Shown here piece by piece: positions 6,119 to 10,978 of a stretch of 10,978 nt of DNA; within the stretch, counting starts at the first letter, position 1; each line of letters opens with the position of its first letter. Source of the DNA: Clostridiales bacterium. Its GTDB lineage: Bacteria; Bacillota; Clostridia; Oscillospirales; Acutalibacteraceae. Below the pieces are notes generated by a model that saw nothing but the letters and a program-made list of their open reading frames with translations, was not told where the DNA came from and did no database searches. The DNA lies in the NCBI GenBank assembly GCA_012728445.1, contig JAAYFA010000115.1, forward strand, positions 1 through 10,978. Reading direction: 5' to 3'. The translations under genes and the position numbers were made by a program.

Positions 6119-6949
6119 TTGTTAAAAGAAGCACTTGGTACGGGAGCCACCATTGAAGAGGCCCAAGCAGCGGCCATCGCCGAGCTTAACGCGCCGGAAG
6201 ATGCCGATGTTTCCATAGAAGTTATTGAAATACCGGTTAAAAAAACGCTCGGAATTTTCGGCGGCAACCCCGCAAAAGTCAGAGCTTATTATGAAGAAGA
6301 GGAGTCCGGTCCGGCAGAGGCTTTTATAAGAACAATTCTCGAGGGCATGGGCATAAAGGAATTTAAGATCGAGATTGAAGAGCTGGAAAACGATATCCAC
6401 ATTCAGTTAGAGTGTGGGGACGAAGTGAGCACGGTGATCGGACGCAGAGGCGAAACGCTTGACGCTATTCAGTACCTCACGCGCCTGAACATCAGCAAAA
6501 AAACCGAAGAGTATAAAAGAGTGCTCATCAATGTCGGCAATTACCGTGAAAAAAGAGAAGCCACTTTACGTGAAATGGCCACCAGAAATGCGCAGCGCGT
6601 AAAAAAGTACGGCAAAAATGTTTCTCTCGAACCAATGAACCCTTATGAAAGAAGAATTGTCCATACAACCATACAAGACATCGATGGTGTTAGCTCGCAT
6701 TCGGTCGGTTCCGACAGCGATCGCAGGGTTGTTAATTCCTCTTCCGACGGGAATAAAACATTCAGTGAAAGCCGTCCCCAAAGCGGCGGTTTCAGAGACA
6801 ACACGAAAAGCACCGGCAATGCACCTTCAAAAAGTGTTGCTCCTCCTCGCACAAATAGCGCACCCCGCACAAGCACCGCACCCCGCACACCAAAGTCCGA
6901 TGCGTCTTCCGCATCACGCTACGGCAAGATCGAACCGAAAAAGGACTAG
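6119..6949 (+). CDS. jag: Jag/KhpB-type RNA-binding protein (Jag_N, KH, R3H domains)
   Basis: RNA-binding protein that follows yidC in most Firmicutes; in streptococci it (KhpB/EloR) pairs with KhpA and affects cell elongation. Starting at a TTG (6119), the protein has 276 residues. The Jag_N domain (1-about 55) holds KKTLGIFGG at 41-49. The KH domain (about 66-145) has its GxxG loop as IGRRGE at 107-112. The R3H domain (about 147-207) contains YERRIVHTTI at 176-185 and the SDRRVV end. Residues 210-276 form a Ser/Thr/Pro/Arg-rich tail with three PRT repeats. The TTG is chosen because AGGTGA lies 7 nt upstream (6106-6111). No ATG in frame fits, and the nearby GTG at 6109 is out of frame and hits a stop. 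The usual next gene, mnmE, is absent. Confidence 0.93.
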   Translation: MLKEALGTGATIEEAQAAAIAELNAPEDADVSIEVIEIPVKKTLGIFGGNPAKVRAYYEEEESGPAEAFIRTILEGMGIKEFKIEIEELENDIHIQLECGDEVSTVIGRRGETLDAIQYLTRLNISKKTEEYKRVLINVGNYREKREATLREMATRNAQRVKKYGKNVSLEPMNPYERRIVHTTIQDIDGVSSHSVGSDSDRRVVNSSSDGNKTFSESRPQSGGFRDNTKSTGNAPSKSVAPPRTNSAPRTSTAPRTPKSDASSASRYGKIEPKKD

Positions 6950-6990
6950 CGGGTAACCGGTAGGTATATATATATCTTTGCAACAAAACG

Positions 6991-7018
6991 AATCGGGCAG
7001 TCATTTGACTGCCCGATT
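6991..7018. terminator. Bidirectional terminator between jag and the GDPD gene
   Basis: Perfect 13-bp arms (AATCGGGCAGTCA at 6991-7003, TGACTGCCCGATT at 7006-7018) lie between two convergent genes. The arms are separated by only two bases, so the real loop is about 4 nt. Read on the minus strand the stem is followed by CGTTTTGTTG, a usable T run. On the plus strand the T run is weak (ATTATTG). It most likely ends both the jag operon and the smr-GDPD transcript. Confidence 0.85.
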
Positions 7019-7062
7019 ATTGCGCCTGCACACTTTTCGGCACTCCGGTATCTGTGGCTCTT

Positions 7063-7926
7063 TTATTTTGGCAGTATGCTATCGGTATGGAAATCCATTA
7101 CCCCGATGGCAACCATTCTTTTAACGGTTTGTGGGTCTTTTACACCAAGACAAGCAAGCTGCTTTTCCCCTTGGATAAGCGTTTTGATTTTATCGTCTGT
7201 ATTGGTTTTATTTTCTGCATCAAAGGCTACGCCGGCCCACTCATTCTCTTCAATCCACTTTAACTTTTGTTTGGTAAGCTCGGGGGCAATGAACCACAGT
7301 TCCGTTGTGGGGGCAAGTTTTTTGATGGTTGAGAGATACGCTTGATCACAGGACAGCACGGCGCAATTTTGTTCCCCTTGCCTTTGAGCCAGAATGGCGG
7401 CAAGCTTTGCAAGTCCCTCGGCACTGCCCTGCTTTATATTGATATAAGGCCGCATGCCAAACTGCGCACAAAAGTCCAGCATTTCCTCAAGCTCCGCAAT
7501 TTTTCCGTCGGCGTATTCTTCAACATTCGCACCGTTGTCAACCGTAAAATTCAGCAGTTCAAAATAAGTGAAATCCTTAATCTTTCCCCGACCGTTTGTC
7601 ATTCTATTGACCGTATTGTCGTGCATCAGCGCCCAAACGCCGTCGAGCGTTTCGCGAATATCAAAGGAGACGGCTGTAAAACTCTCGCGGCCTGCTCTTT
7701 CGATGGCAAGCTTTGTGTTTTCGGGGGCGACACCGGACAACCCCCTGTGCGCAATCAGCCGCACGGGCACTTGATTGATATCGATCCCTGCGCTCGAAAT
7801 ATCCACTGTAGGCACCGGTTCTATTTTTGCATCGCGCTGAGCAGCAGACACAACGATCAAAACCGCCACTGCAAAGATCAAGACAGCAGCGGAGATTCCG
7901 ATTTGTTTTTTAGTGGTTTTTCTCAA
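7063..7926 (-). CDS. Membrane-anchored glycerophosphodiester phosphodiesterase-like protein, metal site altered
   Basis: GDPD-family TIM-barrel protein. The family hydrolyses glycerophosphodiesters to glycerol-3-phosphate and an alcohol. Of the 287 residues, about 8-29 form one hydrophobic segment (signal peptide or anchor), so the domain should lie outside the cytoplasm. Conserved parts are IAHRGLSGVAPENT (58-71, with H60 and R61), HDNTVNRMTNG (102-112, with H102) and a TDS near the end. Aligned by eye with E. coli UgpQ, both catalytic histidines are kept. The metal-ligand Glu of the IEFDA motif is Ser 87 (VSFDI), and the Glu of NIEIK is Asn 163 (YINIK), while D89 remains. Activity may therefore be lost or changed. 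The start is a TTG with GGAGG 7 nt upstream. It follows the Smr gene by 60 nt, probably in one operon. Confidence 0.85.
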   Translation of the reverse strand: MRKTTKKQIGISAAVLIFAVAVLIVVSAAQRDAKIEPVPTVDISSAGIDINQVPVRLIAHRGLSGVAPENTKLAIERAGRESFTAVSFDIRETLDGVWALMHDNTVNRMTNGRGKIKDFTYFELLNFTVDNGANVEEYADGKIAELEEMLDFCAQFGMRPYINIKQGSAEGLAKLAAILAQRQGEQNCAVLSCDQAYLSTIKKLAPTTELWFIAPELTKQKLKWIEENEWAGVAFDAENKTNTDDKIKTLIQGEKQLACLGVKDPQTVKRMVAIGVMDFHTDSILPK

Positions 7927-7961
7927 CTTTTTTCCTCCTCGGGTTTTATCCTTGGTCGCAT

Positions 7962-7977
7962 AAGCGGTTGTCCGCTT
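7962..7977 (-). repeat. Small hairpin between the Smr gene and the GDPD gene
   Basis: Perfect 6-bp arms AAGCGG (7962-7967) and CCGCTT (7972-7977) with a 4-nt loop lie in the 60-nt gap. No T run follows on the minus strand, so this is more likely an intercistronic RNA hairpin than a terminator. Confidence 0.35.
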
Positions 7978-7986
7978 TTATGTTGC

Positions 7987-8238
7987 TCACTTCTTTTTTA
8001 AGTCAATAATCGTCTGGCCCTCATTTAACGTTGCCCTGATTTGTTTGATGCGGGGAGCCTGCAAGTCACGAACCATGTCTTTAAGTGCCTGCCCGCTGTT
8101 ATAGCCATGGATAACCACTATTTCGGTCACCTCTGCGTTGCAACTTTGAATAGTCGTTTCAAGCCGAAATCTGGCGGGTTCCACTCGCATGCCGTGAATA
8201 TCGACGATCAATTTGTTTTTGTCTCTTTGTACTTTCAT
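7987..8238 (-). CDS. Stand-alone Smr-domain protein
   Basis: Small protein consisting of one Smr (MutS2 C-terminal-like) domain, a fold tied to nucleic-acid nicking or binding. The 83 residues carry the first family motif as VDIHGMRVEPARF (12-24) and the second as VVIHGYNSGQAL (41-52). In typical Smr proteins the second motif is HGxGxG; here it is HGYNSG, with Asn replacing the middle Gly. It is not fused to MutS2 or any other domain. The ATG at 8238 is preferred, with GGTGGTG 4 nt upstream; an ATG at 8250 (four extra residues) lacks a ribosome binding site. It is first in a two-gene unit with the GDPD-like gene, driven by the promoter at 8290-8318. The substrate and role cannot be read from sequence. 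Confidence 0.85.
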   Translation of the reverse strand: MKVQRDKNKLIVDIHGMRVEPARFRLETTIQSCNAEVTEIVVIHGYNSGQALKDMVRDLQAPRIKQIRATLNEGQTIIDLKKK

Positions 8239-8289
8239 AAGCACCACCATTGTATAGGGACGTTACGCCCGGTGTGTTCGGTGCATATT

Positions 8290-8318
8290 ATTATAAGTCA
8301 TCGGCTCAAAAATGTAAA
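8290..8318 (-). promoter_or_regulatory. Promoter of the Smr-GDPD unit
   Basis: On the minus strand, -35 TTTACA (8318-8313), an exact 17-bp spacer and a perfect -10 TATAAT (8295-8290). Transcription should start near 8283, about 45 nt upstream of the Smr start. It is divergent from the rpsO promoter, with 42 bp between the two -35 boxes. Confidence 0.75.
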
Positions 8319-8348
8319 ACTATTTGTGTAACGGGTTTTTGTGTATAG

Positions 8349-8366
8349 TGTAAATTTCCCTTTACA
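8349..8366. repeat. Inverted repeat overlapping the rpsO -35 box
   Basis: TGTAAA (8349-8354) and TTTACA (8361-8366) form a perfect 6-bp inverted repeat with a 6-bp centre. The right arm is the rpsO -35 hexamer itself. A further TGTAAA (8313-8318) is the -35 of the divergent promoter. This could be an operator, or simply two -35-like hexamers back to back. Confidence 0.3.
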
Positions 8367-8389
8367 ATTCTTGTGTATTGTGCTATACT
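8361..8389 (+). promoter_or_regulatory. Promoter of rpsO-pnp
   Basis: -35 TTTACA (8361-8366), an exact 17-bp spacer and extended -10 TGC-TATACT (8381-8389). Transcription should begin near 8396, giving a leader of about 94 nt that holds the pairing described at 8402-8489. Confidence 0.75.
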
Positions 8390-8401
8390 TCCTCTTGTAA
8401 T

Positions 8402-8489
8402 ACCTGTTACTCGGAAACTGGAGTAAGCCACAAACGGCATTCACCTGCCTTTTTCTGGGTTTCAGGCAAATTTTATAGAGGTGAAAATA
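8402..8489 (+). promoter_or_regulatory. Structured rpsO leader, probable S15 autoregulatory element
   Basis: The leader holds TTACTC/GAGTAA (8407-8412 with 8421-8426), then TTCACCT (8440-8446), which is perfectly complementary to the rpsO Shine-Dalgarno region AGGTGAA (8479-8485). Directly inside this pairing, GCCT (8447-8450) can stack with AGGC (8464-8467). A competing hairpin GGCA/TGCC (8436-8439 with 8446-8449) would place the anti-Shine-Dalgarno bases in its loop and free the ribosome site. Ribosomal protein S15 represses its own mRNA through different leader structures in several bacteria, including Geobacillus. I infer the same role here; similarity to a known S15 leader class was not tested. 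Confidence 0.5.
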
Positions 8490-8753
8490 ATGACAAATGA
8501 AGAAAAAACTCAAATCATGAAGGATTTTGCCTTGCATGAAGGCGACACCGGTTCCCCCGAGGTTCAGATTGCAGTCCTTACAAAGCGAATCAACGACCTC
8601 ACCGAGCATCTCAAGGCTCATAAAAAAGACCATCATTCTCGCAGAGGACTCCTGAAGATGGTTGGTACCAGAAGAAACCTTCTTGCGTACTTACAAAGCA
8701 GCGACGTAGAACGTTACCGCTCTGTTATTGCAAGACTCGGCATCCGTAAGTAA
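8490..8753 (+). CDS. rpsO: 30S ribosomal protein S15
   Basis: Primary-binding protein of the 30S platform that contacts the 16S rRNA three-way junction. The 87-residue protein is near the standard length (88-89). It contains the family signatures HEGDTGSPEVQIAVLTKRI (about 17-35), LTEHLKAHKKDHHSRRGL and GTRRNLLAYL, and ends RSVIARLGIRK. The ATG at 8490 is chosen: AGAGGTG ends 6 nt before it. The in-frame GTG at 8481 overlaps that Shine-Dalgarno sequence and is rejected. pnp follows 231 nt downstream, the arrangement found across many bacterial phyla. Confidence 0.98.
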   Translation: MTNEEKTQIMKDFALHEGDTGSPEVQIAVLTKRINDLTEHLKAHKKDHHSRRGLLKMVGTRRNLLAYLQSSDVERYRSVIARLGIRK

Positions 8754-8760
8754 TTTGCTT

Positions 8761-8793
8761 ATAGAGCAGGCAGGATTACCCTGCCTGCTCTAT
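8761..8793 (+). terminator. Strong hairpin after rpsO: partial terminator or RNA processing site
   Basis: A perfect 14-bp stem (8761-8774 with 8780-8793, sequence ATAGAGCAGGCAGG) with a 5-nt loop starts 8 nt after the rpsO stop. The following bases TTGTGAGTTTTA hold no clean T run. It may therefore act as a leaky terminator that sets the rpsO:pnp ratio, or as a 3' stabiliser of rpsO mRNA. I found no convincing separate pnp promoter downstream, which favours read-through. Confidence 0.65.
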
Positions 8794-8817
8794 TGTGAGT
8801 TTTAAGGTCAAAGCGTT

Positions 8818-8832
8818 TCCGAACAGTTCGGA
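8818..8832 (+). repeat. Small hairpin in the rpsO-pnp gap
   Basis: TCCGAA (8818-8823) and TTCGGA (8827-8832) form a perfect 6-bp stem with a 3-nt loop. It is the second of four hairpins in the pnp leader. Its short length makes it the least certain of the set. Confidence 0.35.
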
Positions 8833-8862
8833 TAAAATCAAATCCAACAGACTCAGCATAAA

Positions 8863-8919
8863 GGTTTTAGCAGTGAATCGACAGTTTAGTGTTTTAAACT
8901 GCGGATTTATTGCTAAACC
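8863..8919 (+). promoter_or_regulatory. Long stem-loop in the pnp leader, candidate RNase III processing hairpin
   Basis: A 57-nt stem-loop. The top is a 7-bp stem CAGTTTA/TAAACTG (8882-8888 with 8895-8901) and a 6-nt loop. Below a 2x2 internal loop comes a long lower stem (8866-8879 with 8904-8917) that needs only two G-U pairs, then one bulged T and two G-C pairs at the base (8863-8864 with 8918-8919). In E. coli the pnp leader forms a long hairpin that RNase III cuts, allowing PNPase to repress its own mRNA. This hairpin has the same position and scale. Processing here is inferred, not shown. Confidence 0.5.
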
Positions 8920-8943
8920 CCGGCGGTTTGTGGAAATATAAAC

Positions 8944-8968
8944 ACCAATTTCCATGTGGACAATTGGT
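8944..8968 (+). promoter_or_regulatory. Hairpin just upstream of the pnp ribosome binding site
   Basis: ACCAATT (8944-8950) pairs with AATTGGT (8962-8968). Inside it TCC (8951-8953) pairs with GGA (8958-8960), leaving one bulged C at 8961 and a 4-nt loop. The stem ends 6 nt before AGAGGT (8975-8980), the pnp Shine-Dalgarno sequence, so protein binding or melting here could change pnp translation. Confidence 0.45.
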
Positions 8969-8984
8969 AGAAAAAGAGGTAATT

Positions 8985-10978
8985 ATGTTCGAAGAATTCA
9001 AAACATTCGAAACAACCATCGGCGGGCGTCCGTTTGTGGTTGAAACAGGCAAAATGGCGCAACTGGCAGGCGGAGCTTGTCTGGTACGTTACGGTGAGAC
9101 AGAAGTTCTCTGTACCGCCACCATGTCCGCAAAACCCCGCGATGGTGTTGATTTTTTCCCGCTTTCCGTTGACTTTGAAGAAAAGTTATATGCAGTGGGT
9201 AGAATCCCCGGTTCCTTCCAACGCAGAGAAGGCAGAGCAAGCGAAAAAGCGACCCTTTCCGGGCGCGTTATTGACCGCCCCCTGCGCCCTCTGTTTCCGA
9301 AAGATATGCGCAACGATGTGAGTGTTGTCGCCACCGTGATGAGCGTTGACCAAGATTGTTCGCCCGAAATTACAGCGATGATCGGCGTCTCCATTGCCGT
9401 ATCTATCTCCGACATCCCTTGGAACGGTCCTTTAGCAGGTGTCAGCGTCGGATACATTGATGGCGAGTACATCATCAACCCCACTGCGCAGCAACGCGAA
9501 CTGTCCGAAATGGCCGTTACAGTTGCTTCCACAGCAGACCTTGTCGCAATGATTGAAGCGAGTGCGAACGAAGTCAGCAACGATGTCATGTACGAAGGCA
9601 TCCTATTCGGTCACGAAGCCAACAAAGCGATTGTTGATTTTATCAGCACCATTAAAGCTGCGGTCGGCAAAGAAAAAATTGACTTTCCGTCAAACAACCC
9701 GGACCCCGCCATGTACGAAGCGATCAAAGATTTCTGCATTGCGGACGTGCGCTTAGCGCTGGATACGGACGATAAGCGTGTACGTGATGAGCGCTTGAAG
9801 CCGGTATATGAAGCGGTTCACAACGAGTTTGACAAAGCATACCCCGACCAGGCTTTCAAAATGGATGAATGCCTTGACAAAATTCAAAAATATGTTGTCC
9901 GCCGTTGGTTGCTCGATGATGGCAAGCGTGTTGATGGGCGCGGCATTGACCAAGTAAGGCCCCTTACGGCCGAAGTTGACCTGCTCTCAAGAGTACACGG
10001 CTCCGGCATGTTTAGCAGAGGGCAAACGCAAGTTTTAACCATAACTACTTTAGGCCCTATCAGCGCTGCGCAAAAATTAGACGGCATTGATGAGGAAGAA
10101 AGTAAGCGCTATATGCATCACTACAACTTCCCGTCTTATTCCGTTGGCGAAACCAGGCCCAGCAGAGGCCCCGGTCGTCGCGAAATCGGTCATGGCGCTT
10201 TGACAGAAAAAGCGCTTCTGCCGGTTATTCCTTCCATTGACGACTTCCCGTACACACTGCGCCTCGTCTCCGAAGTGCTTTCCTCCAACGGTTCCACCTC
10301 GCAGGGTGCTATCTGCGGCTCTACGCTTTCACTCATGGCAGCCGGCGTGCCGATTAAGGCACCGGTAGCCGGTATTTCCTGCGGTCTGATAACCGAAGGC
10401 GACCGTTTTATGACGATGGTCGATATCCAAGGTCTCGAAGACTTCTACGGCGACATGGACTTCAAGGTTGCCGGCACCAAAGAAGGCATTACTGCGATAC
10501 AAATGGATCTCAAAATAGACGGCCTTACACCGGCGATAATCAAGGAAGCGCTGGACAAGACCTATACAGCAAGGCTTCACATTCTTGATGATTGCATGCT
10601 CAAAGCAATCCCCGAGCCCCGCAAGGAGCTTTCGAAATATGCGCCCAAGATGCTTACGGTTAAGATCCCCGTTGACAAAATCAGCGAGGTTATCGGCAAG
10701 CAGGGCAAGGTTATTCAAAAGATTTGCGCCGAATGCAACTGTAAGATCGACGTGGAAGAAGACGGCACCATCTTCATTTCCTCCATTAACATCGAAGATG
10801 CCGAGCGTGCGCTGCTCATGATTAACACCATTGCTATCGACCCGGAAGTCGGTTCCATTTATAAAGGCGTCGTCACCCGTGTGATGGACTTTGGCGCGTT
10901 TGTTGAAATTGCACCGGGCAAAGAAGGTCTTGTGCACATCAGCGAATTGGCAAACTTCCGCGTCAAACAGGTTGAAGA
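8985..10978 (+). CDS. pnp: Polyribonucleotide nucleotidyltransferase, PNPase (3' end outside the window)
   Basis: Trimeric phosphorolytic 3'-5' exoribonuclease of mRNA decay. The 664 visible codons read without a break. The first RNase PH-like core (about 1-215) holds PGSFQRREGR and RPLRPLFP. An alpha-helical linker follows. The second, catalytic core (about 310-545) has RGQTQVLT, PSRGPGRREIGHG, SSNGSTSQG and LEDFYGDMDFKVAG. The aspartates at 486, 490 and 492 fall at the same numbers as the E. coli active-site residues. The KH domain (about 552-610) has the GxxG loop IGKQGK, and the S1 domain begins at GSIYKGVVTRVMDFGAFVE. Roughly 35-50 residues are missing by comparison with the usual length of about 700. 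The ATG has AGAGGT a few bases upstream. It is probably co-transcribed with rpsO. Confidence 0.97.
   Translation, partial: MFEEFKTFETTIGGRPFVVETGKMAQLAGGACLVRYGETEVLCTATMSAKPRDGVDFFPLSVDFEEKLYAVGRIPGSFQRREGRASEKATLSGRVIDRPLRPLFPKDMRNDVSVVATVMSVDQDCSPEITAMIGVSIAVSISDIPWNGPLAGVSVGYIDGEYIINPTAQQRELSEMAVTVASTADLVAMIEASANEVSNDVMYEGILFGHEANKAIVDFISTIKAAVGKEKIDFPSNNPDPAMYEAIKDFCIADVRLALDTDDKRVRDERLKPVYEAVHNEFDKAYPDQAFKMDECLDKIQKYVVRRWLLDDGKRVDGRGIDQVRPLTAEVDLLSRVHGSGMFSRGQTQVLTITTLGPISAAQKLDGIDEEESKRYMHHYNFPSYSVGETRPSRGPGRREIGHGALTEKALLPVIPSIDDFPYTLRLVSEVLSSNGSTSQGAICGSTLSLMAAGVPIKAPVAGISCGLITEGDRFMTMVDIQGLEDFYGDMDFKVAGTKEGITAIQMDLKIDGLTPAIIKEALDKTYTARLHILDDCMLKAIPEPRKELSKYAPKMLTVKIPVDKISEVIGKQGKVIQKICAECNCKIDVEEDGTIFISSINIEDAERALLMINTIAIDPEVGSIYKGVVTRVMDFGAFVEIAPGKEGLVHISELANFRVKQVE

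Noticed and set aside
6965..6975. Short TA dinucleotide run after jag
   Set aside because: Too short to be more than AT-rich spacer; no -35 at a suitable distance makes it a promoter.
7342..8001. 219-codon plus-strand frame opposite the GDPD-like gene
   Set aside because: Long, but no domain-like sequence is recognisable. The minus-strand frame has GDPD motifs, a signal segment, a strong ribosome site and a fitting promoter.
8955..8963. TGTGGACAA, one mismatch from a DnaA box; a similar TGTGGAAAA occurs inside dnaA near 3385
   Set aside because: Isolated single near-matches, not a cluster. The 8955 copy is explained by the pnp-leader hairpin arm.
9089..9601. 170-codon minus-strand frame inside pnp
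   Set aside because: Antisense to the conserved first RNase PH core of PNPase; no family features.
10329..10937. 202-codon minus-strand frame inside pnp
   Set aside because: Antisense shadow of the catalytic core, KH and S1 domains of pnp.

Overview
The window is ordinary low- to mid-GC Firmicutes housekeeping chromosome. The best fit is a class Clostridia (Oscillospirales-like) bacterium. This rests on the rpmH-rnpA-yidD-yidC-jag cluster, an LL-diaminopimelate aminotransferase (dapL) next to dapF, strong GGAGG-type ribosome binding sites, TTGACA/TATAAT promoters with 17-18 bp spacers, and the protein sequences themselves. The species cannot be told from the sequence. I see no tRNA, rRNA, CRISPR array, insertion sequence or phage gene, and no gap between genes exceeds 300 bases.

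Layout. On the minus strand (positions 1-4032) lie dnaA, dapF, dapL and the 5' part of ftsY, read in that order from right to left. dnaA is followed by the lysine/peptidoglycan-precursor genes rather than by dnaN-recF-gyrB. From 4278 to 6949 on the plus strand are rpmH, rnpA, yidD, yidC and jag, diverging from dnaA. This cluster covers ribosomal protein L34, RNase P maturation and membrane-protein insertion. It ends at a strong hairpin (6991-7018) shared with a convergent minus-strand pair: a stand-alone Smr-domain protein (7987-8238) and a membrane-anchored glycerophosphodiester-phosphodiesterase-like protein (7063-7926). A divergent promoter region (8239-8489) separates that pair from plus-strand rpsO and pnp. 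pnp runs off the right edge.

How the genes work together. dapF and dapL are adjacent steps of the direct LL-DAP-AT route to meso-diaminopimelate. FtsY and YidC both serve membrane-protein delivery. RnpA, PNPase and the KH/R3H protein Jag are RNA-handling proteins. The rpsO-pnp pair is conserved across bacteria.

No clearly new multi-gene system is visible. The features most worth a second look are mainly in RNA and layout: (i) an rpsO leader that can sequester its own Shine-Dalgarno sequence by a perfect 7-bp pairing, with a competing hairpin; (ii) a chain of hairpins in the 231-nt rpsO-pnp gap, including a 57-nt near-continuous stem-loop recalling the RNase III-processed pnp leader of E. coli; (iii) a GDPD-family protein that keeps both catalytic histidines but has lost two metal-binding glutamates; and (iv) dnaA next to rpmH without dnaN or any recognisable DnaA-box cluster, which suggests the ancestral origin region has been broken up here.
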